From assembly GCA_949035555.1 (NCBI GenBank), contig CAROLD010000013.1:1-51408 (forward strand): 51,408 nucleotides of DNA, given 5' to 3'. The notes below the pieces were generated by a model. That model was not told the DNA's origin. It saw nothing but the letters and a program-made list of their open reading frames with translations, and searched no databases. This document shows, in pieces, positions 24,068 through 31,610 of the stretch (within the stretch, counting starts at the first letter, position 1; the number at the start of each line of letters is the position of its first letter). The DNA is from an uncultured bacterium (GTDB lineage Bacteria > Cyanobacteriota > Vampirovibrionia > Gastranaerophilales > Gastranaerophilaceae). A program made the position numbers and the translations under genes.

Positions 24068-24381
24068 TTCTGATTACGATATGCTTTTTCAGTCATTTCC
24101 ATCCATTTTGCATGGTTATAATTGTCATAGCTTTTTGCAAATTTAACAAGCGCAGAGACAAGCACTCTGCCACTGTCAGATTTCCCTACAATAAGATAAT
24201 CTCCGTTTTCATTCTCACAGTATAAAATTTCTTTATGAACAATTTTATCAATATTATTTTTAGGATTTTTATTAATAACAGTACGTAACCACTCGTGCAA
24301 AAGCCTCATCGGCGTAGTGTCACGGGTCAAAAGTTCATCATTATGTGCTTGCAAATATTTTGCAAATTCTGAAATTATCAT
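24064..24381 (-). CDS. Hypothetical protein downstream of comF
   Basis: The start at 24381 (MIISEFAKYLQ) is preferred because its ATG overlaps the comF TGA by one base. An ATG 33 bases upstream lies inside comF. The product has 105 residues and no membrane segment, signal peptide or motif I recognise. Notable stretches are LLHEWLRTVINKNPKNNIDK and GDYLIVGKSDSGRVLVSALVKFAKSYDN. Translational coupling to comF suggests cotranscription. Function unknown. Confidence 0.7.
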   Translation of the reverse strand: MIISEFAKYLQAHNDELLTRDTTPMRLLHEWLRTVINKNPKNNIDKIVHKEILYCENENGDYLIVGKSDSGRVLVSALVKFAKSYDNYNHAKWMEMTEKAYRNQN

Positions 24382-25031
24382 CACTGTCCCCACGGAGTAG
24401 TTGTCGCAAAACAAGTTATATCATAAATACCAACATTATTAAACTCTTTTATCATTTCTTCAAATGTGGAGCCGGTTGTACAAATATCATCTATAATCAT
24501 AATCCGTTGACCTTGCGGATATTTACTACCGTCAACTTCAAAAGCTTTTGTTAAATTCATCATACGCTGAGCTTTATTAAGCTTATATTGCGGCTTTGTA
24601 TCCTTAACCCTTTTAATTAAATCAACATTAACCTCATACCCTGTAAGCTTTGCAAGCTCTTGTGCAACAAGCTCCATATGGTTATATTTTCTCTGTTTTT
24701 TACGTTGCGGAAAAATCGGCACGGGAACAATTATAAATTCACCTTCCAAACCCAGCCTTTGCCAGTACTGATACATAAATTTAGCTTGATAATATGCCAA
24801 ATCCCTTTGACCATGGTATTTCAAACCCCTAATCATTTTTTGCAAATTTTTATTGTAAACTCCCGCACAATAAATTTTTACTCCGCTAAAAGTTCTGTTA
24901 ACCCCAACAGGTAAAAACTCCAATTCGTCAAAACACTTTGAACACATTTTGACACATTCTTTTGAACTTTTGCAAAAATAGCACTTCTTTTTATATACCC
25001 AATCCAGTAATCCCAGCAAAAAATTTTTCAT
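24381..25031 (-). CDS. ComF family phosphoribosyltransferase-like protein
   Basis: The 216-residue protein has an N-terminal zinc-finger-like cluster (CYFCKSSKECVKMCSKC, residues ~18-34). It also has the PRPP-binding loop IMIIDDICTTGSTFEEM of the type I phosphoribosyltransferase fold near residue 175. FIIVPVPIFPQRKKQRKYNHMELVA and LIKRVKDTKPQYKLNKAQRMMNL are typical ComFC/GntX blocks. ComFC-type proteins are needed for DNA uptake in competent bacteria, but many are of unknown role. A weak extended -10 (TGGTAAATT) ends 6 bases before the ATG and overlaps the -35 of the divergent gene. Confidence 0.88.
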   Translation of the reverse strand: MKNFLLGLLDWVYKKKCYFCKSSKECVKMCSKCFDELEFLPVGVNRTFSGVKIYCAGVYNKNLQKMIRGLKYHGQRDLAYYQAKFMYQYWQRLGLEGEFIIVPVPIFPQRKKQRKYNHMELVAQELAKLTGYEVNVDLIKRVKDTKPQYKLNKAQRMMNLTKAFEVDGSKYPQGQRIMIIDDICTTGSTFEEMIKEFNNVGIYDITCFATTTPWGQ

Positions 25032-25039
25032 AAATTTAA

Positions 25040-25068
25040 TTTACCATATAAACAAATTGTGGTAAAAT
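25040..25068 (+). promoter_or_regulatory. Extended -10 promoter of the 25076 gene, leaderless
   Basis: TTTACC (25040-25045), 17 bp, TAAAAT (25063-25068) with TG at 25060-25061. The -10 ends 7 bases before the ATG at 25076. Its -35 overlaps the -10 of comF on the other strand, so the two divergent promoters may exclude each other. Confidence 0.5.
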
Positions 25069-25075
25069 TTTTATT

Positions 25076-26269
25076 ATGAAAAAGATTTTTATAACACTTC
25101 TGGCACTAATCTGTTTTCAGATTTCGACGCCAGCACAGGATACTAACCTTACATTTTTATACATAAACGGCTCTAATAACAATGACAAAAAAATGAAAGA
25201 TTGGTACATAAAAGGAGTTAATAAACTTCATCCTGTTATGAAAAAACAGTTTGAAAAAAATAAACAAATCAAAAAATGGTCTAATGATAACAAACTGGTT
25301 ATTGAAGAAACGCCGCAGGTATTTTTCTGGGGATATAACAGTAAAACTGACTTAGATTTTGTAAAAGACAGATTAAATATTTCAAAAGCAATAAGCTCAA
25401 CTCTTGCTTATGAGGTGAGAAGCATGTTAACACAATTTATGCACGATGCAATCTGGGTGCAAAAATCTCATAATATGCTCCCAATACTTGATGAGTTAAA
25501 CGACAAAATAAAAGAACAGGCATCACAGGGGCAAAATGTTATACTGTACGGTTATTCAGCGGGAACATTTGTTACATACCAGTACTTACTGTATAAACTG
25601 CCTTACATCAAAACGGAAGAAATATTTAAAGCTTTAAATGCTGATGATGATTTATTGACATTCATAAAAGAAAATCCTCAATCAGATACATGCCTGTCAG
25701 CTTTGACTCATGATAAGGGCAACATCGGGGTTATGACAAACACAGGACATCTTGTTTTAAACCAAAATACAGAAGAACTGAAAGGAAATTACCTAAAACT
25801 AAATGATGCAACCGGTCAATATTGTGCCCCAAAAGGTAAAGTAAAAGGAGTTGTTAACTTCGCAAGTCCTATACCGTTATTTTATTCAGACATAGCAGAC
25901 CCTAATTATCAACTGAACTTTTATAACAAATATCTGACAAAATATATACTTGAAAACGGAATATATTTCCTTACCGTAAATTTTAGAGAAGACCCGCTCG
26001 GCTTCCCGTCAAGCAGAAACTTAACCCTGCAACAGCTTGAAGACAGATTAGACTTAAAAATAGAAAATCCGACAGGTGTCATTTATGACAACTCTTCTAT
26101 ATGGTCAAAAAGGTCAGCCTTGTTTGCTCACACATCGTACTGGTCAGCAAGAGGAGTTTTCTCAAAAGGAGTTGTTAAAAGCTTCGTCAACGGCACAAAA
26201 TTTTTCTATGATGAAGAATACCAGCAAAAAGTTTTGAAAAAGAAAAATAAAAAATCAGAGGTATTATAA
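25076..26269 (+). CDS. Secreted alpha/beta-hydrolase-like protein of unknown substrate
   Basis: The 397-residue protein starts with a signal peptide (KKIFITLLALICFQISTPAQ, likely cut near residue 20). A GxSxG nucleophile elbow, LYGYSAGTFVTYQYLLY, lies near residue 160 after a predicted strand, as in lipases and esterases. FAHTSYWSARGVF near residue 350 could supply the histidine. The spacing fits an alpha/beta hydrolase, but I recognise no family. C-terminal residues are strongly basic (KKKNKKSE). The next gene starts 2 bases after the stop, and nagZ lies beyond it, so a cell-envelope role is plausible. No ribosome-binding site is visible. Confidence 0.65.
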   Translation: MKKIFITLLALICFQISTPAQDTNLTFLYINGSNNNDKKMKDWYIKGVNKLHPVMKKQFEKNKQIKKWSNDNKLVIEETPQVFFWGYNSKTDLDFVKDRLNISKAISSTLAYEVRSMLTQFMHDAIWVQKSHNMLPILDELNDKIKEQASQGQNVILYGYSAGTFVTYQYLLYKLPYIKTEEIFKALNADDDLLTFIKENPQSDTCLSALTHDKGNIGVMTNTGHLVLNQNTEELKGNYLKLNDATGQYCAPKGKVKGVVNFASPIPLFYSDIADPNYQLNFYNKYLTKYILENGIYFLTVNFREDPLGFPSSRNLTLQQLEDRLDLKIENPTGVIYDNSSIWSKRSALFAHTSYWSARGVFSKGVVKSFVNGTKFFYDEEYQQKVLKKKNKKSEVL

Positions 26270-26271
26270 AA

Positions 26272-26871
26272 ATGACAGAATCATCTTTAAAATCAGTATT
26301 ATTCGACCCGGGCTACGCTCAGCATACAACAATTTTATCAATAAGCTCCGAATACATTTATGCCGGAGTAAACCAATTTAAAAACTTCGGGCAAAAAAAG
26401 ATGAAATTCAAAATGCTTTACCCGCAGCTTTTAAAAATGGTTGATAACAATGTGGGATTTTGTATGGGAAGTTTACTCTGGGCAGTTTATATAAAAAACC
26501 TTGGCGAAAATATCCAAATCGAAGGAAACCCTTGCATCGACGGAACTTATGACAAAGAAGAAGCTGTAGAAGAAGCTGATTATTCAATAGCATTTTATGA
26601 TAAACTAAAAAAAGACGCTAAATACTATCTTGGCGTTGATTACGAAATTAATCCGCTTTGTATAAAAGTTCTGGAAATATATAAAGAATTTCTGACCCTT
26701 AACTGCGGTTTTGTTAACACAAAAACAACATCGGATGTACAACTTCCTCGAGTGTTGAAAACACCGTCAAAGGATGATTTAAAAACTATCAATACAAAAA
26801 TTCAGGAAGTAATAAAATCAGGTAATCTGCTTGACCTGACAGAAGTTTGGAACTTAATCCACGAAGGATAA
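26272..26871 (+). CDS. Hypothetical cytoplasmic protein before nagZ
   Basis: I do not recognise this 199-residue protein. It has no signal peptide, and a moderately hydrophobic stretch near residues 62-74 (VGFCMGSLLWAVY) is too short for a confident membrane helix. An acidic block EEAVEEADYSIAFYDKLKK lies near residue 95. AGAGG lies about 10 bases before the ATG. It follows the secreted hydrolase by 2 bases and precedes nagZ by 1 base, so all three should be one operon. Confidence 0.65.
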   Translation: MTESSLKSVLFDPGYAQHTTILSISSEYIYAGVNQFKNFGQKKMKFKMLYPQLLKMVDNNVGFCMGSLLWAVYIKNLGENIQIEGNPCIDGTYDKEEAVEEADYSIAFYDKLKKDAKYYLGVDYEINPLCIKVLEIYKEFLTLNCGFVNTKTTSDVQLPRVLKTPSKDDLKTINTKIQEVIKSGNLLDLTEVWNLIHEG

Positions 26872-26872
26872 A

Positions 26873-27844
26873 ATGACAGAACTAAAAGAAAAATTATATC
26901 AGATGTTTATTCTCGGAACCGGAGAATATTGTAAAACAGCCTTAAAAAACGGACTCGGCGGGGTAATCTTTTTCACCAAAGATATCCAAAACCCTGCGCA
27001 ATTTAAAAATTTGACAGAAGAAATTAAAACTTATGCAAAGATTTCTCCGTTTCTATCAATCGATCAGGAAGGCGGCAGAGTTGAACGTACTGAAAATATT
27101 CATAATGGTAAAAAATATCTATCCGCAAAATTTGCCTATGAAAAAGGTTTAAAATTTGTTGAAACTCAAACCCAAGAAATAGCGCAAGAGCTTGTTTCAT
27201 ATGGTATAAACTTGAACTTTGCACCTTGTATTGATACAAACACAAACCCGCAAAACCCAATAATCGGAGAACGTGCTTTTTCATCAAATCCGAACGATGT
27301 AATTGAAGCAGAAAAAATCGTAACGGCGACTTACAAAGAATTCGGGATTATCCCATGCGTGAAACACTACCCTGGGCACGGAGATGCAAACGCAGACAGT
27401 CATCTGACCCTACCGAAAATAGACCTTTCACTTGCAAAAATGGAACAAATTCATATCAAACCGTTCAAAGCTTCAATAGAAAACGGAATTGATATGATTA
27501 TGGCAGCGCATCTGCATTGTACCTGTTTTGAAAAAGAAGAAATCCCGACATCTTTAAGTAAAACTGCTCTTGATTATCTTCGTAATAAGCTGAATTTCAA
27601 CGGAGTAATAATCTCTGATGATATGGTTATGAAAGGGGTTGCAAAGTTCGGAGAAGTTGATGCCTGCATAATGGGAATAAAAGCAGGAATTAATATTTTT
27701 ATTTACAGATTTGCAGATAATAAAACAATTGATATAATAGAAGAAGTTTATAATAAAGCTATAACAGATCATGAATTGCAAACAAAAATCGAACAATCCT
27801 ATACAAAAATCATATCTTTAAAACAAAAGTATCTGTTTAAATAA
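26873..27844 (+). CDS. nagZ: Beta-N-acetylhexosaminidase NagZ-like (GH3)
   Basis: The 323-residue single-domain GH3 enzyme fits NagZ, which removes N-acetylglucosamine from recycled muropeptides in the cytoplasm. It shows GGVIFFTKDI, SIDQEGGRVERT, the substrate and catalytic-loop motif KHYPGHGDANADSHLTLP near residue 163, and VIISDDMVMKG with the nucleophile aspartate near residue 245. There is no signal peptide, in keeping with peptidoglycan recycling. AAGGA overlaps the previous stop. The small membrane protein that follows is 11 bases away. Confidence 0.9.
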   Translation: MTELKEKLYQMFILGTGEYCKTALKNGLGGVIFFTKDIQNPAQFKNLTEEIKTYAKISPFLSIDQEGGRVERTENIHNGKKYLSAKFAYEKGLKFVETQTQEIAQELVSYGINLNFAPCIDTNTNPQNPIIGERAFSSNPNDVIEAEKIVTATYKEFGIIPCVKHYPGHGDANADSHLTLPKIDLSLAKMEQIHIKPFKASIENGIDMIMAAHLHCTCFEKEEIPTSLSKTALDYLRNKLNFNGVIISDDMVMKGVAKFGEVDACIMGIKAGINIFIYRFADNKTIDIIEEVYNKAITDHELQTKIEQSYTKIISLKQKYLFK

Positions 27845-27855
27845 GGAGAAACAAA

Positions 27856-28458
27856 ATGAAAAAGAAAGCTATATTAACAATAATAATTATATTATTTATC
27901 ATAGCTCTAATTGGAGGATATATTTACTGGAGCCGATTACCAAAGCCTGAAGTTGAAAAAATTACAGCTGATGATATACAATTATTGATTGATAACTTTG
28001 ATATAAGTTATGTTAACATAAAAAAATTGCCTAAAAACATAAAAAAATATTCACAAAAATACAACTTATTCAATGAAATCTATACTTCTGACGAATTAGT
28101 ATTTGTCTATGGCTATGAAAAATGGTCTTTGAACAAAACTGCCTCAGGAAAATTCCATAGAGATATACAAAAAAGAATAACTGAAAATAATCTCCACGAA
28201 AAATACAAAGTAATCACAATTACTAATCCGCAAAAAACAGTTCAACAAGTAGCACGTAAAAATAGTTTAGACCCTGAAAAATTAACAAAAGGTTGTAAAA
28301 TTACAAATCCAAATGATGAGGATATTTTTAATTTAACCGAAACAACTGCGTCTTGTTATTCTGGAGCCTGCATAATAAATAACAAAAAAAATGAATATAT
28401 TTTGTTATCAAAAGAATTCCCAGAAGTTACAATAAAAACAATGCAAGAATACAAATAA
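27856..28458 (+). CDS. Hypothetical protein with N-terminal membrane anchor
   Basis: The 200-residue protein has one N-terminal membrane segment (residues ~5-26) and a lysine-rich external domain. LVFVYGYEKWSLNKTASGKF followed by KYKVITI and, later, GACIINNKKNEYILLS faintly recall a thioredoxin-like fold. No CxxC is present, although CYSGAC gives two cysteines near residue 170. I cannot name a family. AAGGAG precedes the ATG. It is the last gene before the glyA regulatory region. Confidence 0.6.
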   Translation: MKKKAILTIIIILFIIALIGGYIYWSRLPKPEVEKITADDIQLLIDNFDISYVNIKKLPKNIKKYSQKYNLFNEIYTSDELVFVYGYEKWSLNKTASGKFHRDIQKRITENNLHEKYKVITITNPQKTVQQVARKNSLDPEKLTKGCKITNPNDEDIFNLTETTASCYSGACIINNKKNEYILLSKEFPEVTIKTMQEYK

Positions 28459-28480
28459 CCATTAAGTATAATTAACAAAT

Positions 28481-28510
28481 TTGCGATATCCGTTCTCCAT
28501 AGTTTATAAT
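28481..28510 (+). promoter_or_regulatory. Sigma70 promoter of glyA
   Basis: TTGCGA (28481-28486), 18 bp, consensus TATAAT (28505-28510). Transcription should begin near 28517 and give a leader of about 15 bases with AAGGAG. The left arm of the 28486-28533 inverted repeat lies inside the spacer and would not be in this transcript. Confidence 0.6.
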
Positions 28511-28533
28511 TTTATAAAAAGGAGAACGGATAT
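28486..28533 (+). promoter_or_regulatory. Inverted repeat burying the glyA ribosome-binding site
   Basis: ATATCCGTTCTCC (28486-28498) is the exact reverse complement of GGAGAACGGATAT (28521-28533). The right arm covers the Shine-Dalgarno GGAG and the first two bases of the glyA ATG. The 22-base loop contains a second perfect 7-bp inverted repeat (28503-28509 with 28512-28518) around the -10 region. In a transcript coming from upstream genes the 13-bp stem would hide the start. In a transcript from the glyA promoter the left arm is missing. It could also act as a split DNA operator. Confidence 0.7.
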
Positions 28534-29770
28534 GAATTTAGAACATATAAAAAAAGTTGACCCGCAGGTCGCAGAACAAATAGAATTAGAACTTAAACGC
28601 CAGCAGGAAAATATTGAACTTATTGCAAGCGAAAACTTCACATCAGAAGCAGTTATGGAAGCTTGCGGGAGCGTTTTGACCAACAAATACGCAGAAGGAA
28701 AACCAAACAAAAGATATTATAACGGTTGTGAACATATTGACGTGATTGAAAGTATTGCCCAAAAAAGAGCTTGTGAACTTTTTGGAATGGATCATGCTAA
28801 TGTGCAGCCGCACAGCGGTGCGCAGGCAAATATGGCGGTGTTTATGGCGACTATGAAACCGGGCGACAGAGTTTTGAGTATGGATTTATCAAACGGCGGC
28901 CACCTATCTCACGGTTCTCCGGTAAACTTTTCAGGCTTGTATTATGACGTAAAAAGCTATGGTATAAATGATAACGGTGAAATCGATTATGAAGATGTAA
29001 GAAAAATGGCAATCGACCACAAGCCAAAACTTATTATCTGCGGAGCTAGCAACTATGCAAAAGTTATTGATTTCAAAAAATTCAGAGAAATTGCAGATGA
29101 AGTCGGAGCTTTATTATTAGCGGACATTGCACATATTGCAGGACTTGTTGCGGCCGGAGTACACCCTTCACCTGCGCCTTACTGCGACTTTGTCACAACA
29201 ACAACACACAAATCTCTTCGCGGACCGCGCGGCGGAATTATTATGTGCAAAGAAGAATTTGCAACAGCTATTGATAAAGCAGTATTCCCGGGACTTCAGG
29301 GCGGACCGCTGGAACACATTATCGCAGGAAAAGCGGTTGCACTATTAGAAGCATCTAAACCGGAATTCAAAGACTATGCACAGCAAATTGTTAAAAATGC
29401 GCAGGCTCTTGCTCAGGGGTTAATGGATGAAGGCATGGATATAGTCGGCGGCATGACTGAAAATCATTTGATGACACTTGATTTGAGAAAAACAGGCAAA
29501 ACAGGCAAAGATATTGCTAATGTATTAGAAAGAGTCGGTATCACTGCAAATAAAAACACTGTTCCAAATGATCCGCAAAGTCCGTTTGTAACATCAGGTA
29601 TCAGATTGGGAACCCCTGCAGTTACAACAAGAGGCTTCAAAGAAGACGATATGATTGAAGTTGCAAAAATTATTGCATCTGCAGTATTTTCGTCAGATAA
29701 TGAAATTGCACTAAACAATTTGAGAGAAAGATCTCTTAAATTATGTAAAAAACACCCGTTATACAGCTAA
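28532..29770 (+). CDS. glyA: Serine hydroxymethyltransferase
   Basis: The start at 28532 (MNLEHIKKVDPQ) is set by AAGGAG 5 bases upstream. An upstream in-frame ATG gives 17 extra residues unlike the family and lies in the promoter. The 412-residue enzyme converts serine and tetrahydrofolate to glycine and methylene-tetrahydrofolate with PLP. Blocks seen are ELIASENFTSEAV, NKYAEGKPNKRYYNGCEHID, LLADIAHIAGLVAAG and the PLP lysine in TTTTHKSLRGPRGG. GFKEDDM and a C-terminal KKHPLY close it. The wecA-type gene follows after 11 bases. Confidence 0.97.
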   Translation: MNLEHIKKVDPQVAEQIELELKRQQENIELIASENFTSEAVMEACGSVLTNKYAEGKPNKRYYNGCEHIDVIESIAQKRACELFGMDHANVQPHSGAQANMAVFMATMKPGDRVLSMDLSNGGHLSHGSPVNFSGLYYDVKSYGINDNGEIDYEDVRKMAIDHKPKLIICGASNYAKVIDFKKFREIADEVGALLLADIAHIAGLVAAGVHPSPAPYCDFVTTTTHKSLRGPRGGIIMCKEEFATAIDKAVFPGLQGGPLEHIIAGKAVALLEASKPEFKDYAQQIVKNAQALAQGLMDEGMDIVGGMTENHLMTLDLRKTGKTGKDIANVLERVGITANKNTVPNDPQSPFVTSGIRLGTPAVTTRGFKEDDMIEVAKIIASAVFSSDNEIALNNLRERSLKLCKKHPLYS

Positions 29771-29781
29771 GGAGACACATT

Positions 29782-30819
29782 ATTATTATCAAGTTAACAC
29801 ATGCGCACATAATCGGAACAGTTATAGCCTACATTTTCGGGGTATTTTTAGTTCCTATGGTAATAAGCTTTTCAAAAAAAGAAGGACTTGTAGATGTACC
29901 AAATGAAAGAAAAATCCATACAAAACCTATTTCAAGAATAGGCGGGGTTGCCATTTGGGCAAGTTCAATGCTAACCTTTTTATGCCTTGTGTTAATGAGC
30001 TATTACCCTTACGGAACATTGATGTCCGGAATACTTTTGGGCAGTTCGTTAATGTTCCTTTTAGGCTTGATTGATGATGTTTACGGGCTTGGAGCGAAAT
30101 TCAAATTACTTATACAGGTGTGCATTGCAACAATTGTTTACTTATTAGGTGTTCAGATAAACAGTGTGCCATTTTTTGGCGGAATTGATTTAGGCTGGTT
30201 TTCTTACCCTATCACATTACTATGGATTGTTGGTATTTCAAACGCACTTAACTTCATTGACGGAGTTGACGGACTAGCAGGTTCTGTTGTGACAGTTAAC
30301 GCAATAACTTTAGCAGTTTTAGCAATTACGCTTTCACCGGCAAGCCCTATTAGTGCACTTATCGGGTTTATACTTGCAGGCTCAATGCTTGCATTTTTAA
30401 CATTTAATTTTAATCCTGCAAAAATCTTTATGGGAGACAGCGGGGCATTGTTTTCCGGATTTTTACTTGCAACAATCTCAATTACTGGTGTAATGAAAGT
30501 TGCAACACTTGCAATTTTACTGCCGTTTATCGTACTAGCAGTGCCGATTATCGATATAACTTTTGCAAGCCTAAGAAGAATTTGTAAAGGACAGTCGCCA
30601 TTTGTTGCCGATGCAGAGCATATTCACCACAAACTGCTTCATGCAGGATTTTCACAAAAGAATACTGTGGTAATACTTACCAGTGCGGCTATTTTAGCAG
30701 GCGGACTTGCTTGTTTATTTGCAAGCCACAATGCTATAAAATACTATTTCTTCCTAACCCTTGCCGTTGTTTTAGTTATGCTTTTCTTAAATTTAATCAG
30801 AGTATTGACAAAAAAATAA
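29782..30819 (+). CDS. WecA/TagO-type polyprenyl-phosphate GlcNAc-1-phosphate transferase, apparent ATT start
   Basis: This multi-pass membrane enzyme attaches a sugar-1-phosphate to undecaprenyl phosphate for surface polymers. Signatures are VDVPNERKIHTKPISRIGG, GLIDDVYGL, NFIDGVDGLAGS, FMGDSGALFSG and EHIHHKLLHAGF. The HIHH form fits WecA/TagO rather than MraY. The first ATG, at 29857, would remove the first membrane helix and has no ribosome-binding site. The open frame continues upstream with good helix sequence (AHIIGTVIAYIFGVFLVPMVIS) but has no ATG, GTG or TTG. AAGGAG at 29769-29774 is 7 bases before an ATT at 29782, giving 345 residues. I therefore place the start there, or at the ATT 3 bases earlier. 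Confidence 0.85.
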   Translation: MIIKLTHAHIIGTVIAYIFGVFLVPMVISFSKKEGLVDVPNERKIHTKPISRIGGVAIWASSMLTFLCLVLMSYYPYGTLMSGILLGSSLMFLLGLIDDVYGLGAKFKLLIQVCIATIVYLLGVQINSVPFFGGIDLGWFSYPITLLWIVGISNALNFIDGVDGLAGSVVTVNAITLAVLAITLSPASPISALIGFILAGSMLAFLTFNFNPAKIFMGDSGALFSGFLLATISITGVMKVATLAILLPFIVLAVPIIDITFASLRRICKGQSPFVADAEHIHHKLLHAGFSQKNTVVILTSAAILAGGLACLFASHNAIKYYFFLTLAVVLVMLFLNLIRVLTKK

Positions 30820-30833
30820 CTTTGCGGTATAAT
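30805..30833 (+). promoter_or_regulatory. Perfect consensus sigma70 promoter
   Basis: TTGACA (30805-30810), 17 bp, TATAAT (30828-30833) match the consensus at every position. It lies across the last codons of the wecA-type gene and should fire near 30840, giving a leader of about 150 bases before the gene at 30993. Confidence 0.75.
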
Positions 30834-30854
30834 ACATAAAAATTAGAATTTGAT

Positions 30855-30949
30855 TACTCAGTTTTATGCAAAAATATTTTCTGCATTTGTATAAAATATT
30901 TAAGTGCAAGTTCTACATATATAAAATTAAGCTTTTCCATAAAGCTTAA
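30855..30949 (+). promoter_or_regulatory. Structured 5' leader of the 30993 gene
   Basis: The ~150-base leader is AT-rich but structured. TTAAGCTTT (30927-30935) pairs perfectly with AAAGCTTAA (30941-30949) around a 5-base loop. Upstream, an AATATTTT/AAAATATT pair bracketed by TGCA blocks forms a longer weaker hairpin. No riboswitch class I know is recognisable. Confidence 0.4.
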
Positions 30950-30992
30950 CGGATAAGTGTATTACAAAACTTTAGTAGAAGGATTTTGCAAT

Positions 30993-31547
30993 ATGAGCAT
31001 GAAGGTAAACGCAATAGATAGTAATGACAGAAGACGCAGTTGTTTAATACCAATGGCACAAGGAGCCGCTGTGGGAGCAACAGCAGGTTTTGTATTGAAA
31101 TACGCGCAGCCTCTAACTCCTCAGGAACGCAAAAATCCTGAGTATGTTAAAGTTATTGATAAAATTAATAATGAAAAAACAGCATACAGTTTCAGAACTG
31201 AAAATTATCTTGATGATATAAGAAAAAAATCTACACTTTCACCGGCTGAAGATACATTTGTAAAAATGTTCAGCGGAATGAAAGAAGGCGAACACGTAAA
31301 ACCGGGAAAAATGCGCAGTGCAATAAAAAGTTTGCAAGAACAAAATTCCGGTTATGTAAAGGAATTCAGAAGACTCTGTAAAGAATCTACAATTGTAGCC
31401 GAAAAAACAGCAAAACAATGTATTGATGCTTATAATTTAATGACAAAACATGCTCGTCCGACAGCATTTTTTATAACAACAGGTGCAGTTGTCGGGGCGG
31501 TCATTGCGTTATTAAAAGATATTATCAGAACAGAGGTTCAAAAATAA
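30993..31547 (+). CDS. Small unknown protein with two hydrophobic segments
   Basis: The start at 30993 (MSMKVNAIDSNDRRRSC) follows AGAAGGA by 9 bases. An ATG 36 bases earlier has no ribosome-binding site. The 184-residue protein has a Gly/Ala-rich hydrophobic stretch near residues 22-36 (AQGAAVGATAGFVLKYA) and a second near 160-178 (AFFITTGAVVGAVIALL). The middle is charged and helical. The small-residue segments resemble glycine-zipper-like membrane inserts, but the family is not one I can name. It stands alone behind a consensus promoter and ends at a terminator, suggesting high expression. Confidence 0.7.
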   Translation: MSMKVNAIDSNDRRRSCLIPMAQGAAVGATAGFVLKYAQPLTPQERKNPEYVKVIDKINNEKTAYSFRTENYLDDIRKKSTLSPAEDTFVKMFSGMKEGEHVKPGKMRSAIKSLQEQNSGYVKEFRRLCKESTIVAEKTAKQCIDAYNLMTKHARPTAFFITTGAVVGAVIALLKDIIRTEVQK

Positions 31548-31580
31548 CACGAGAAAATTATTAATTGAGTTTATAAATAT

Positions 31581-31609
31581 GACAGGTCAACAGCCTGTCT
31601 TTTCTTTTG
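31581..31609 (+). terminator. Terminator after the 30993 gene
   Basis: GACAGG (31581-31586) pairs with CCTGTC (31594-31599) around a 7-base loop and is followed by TTTTCTTTT. It lies 34 bases after the stop and just before the convergent gene's end. Confidence 0.6.
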
Positions 31610-31610
31610 G

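Noticed and set aside
28441..28531. Glycine riboswitch upstream of glyA
   Set aside because: The region is under 90 bases and is explained by a promoter and an inverted repeat. No tandem aptamer features are present.
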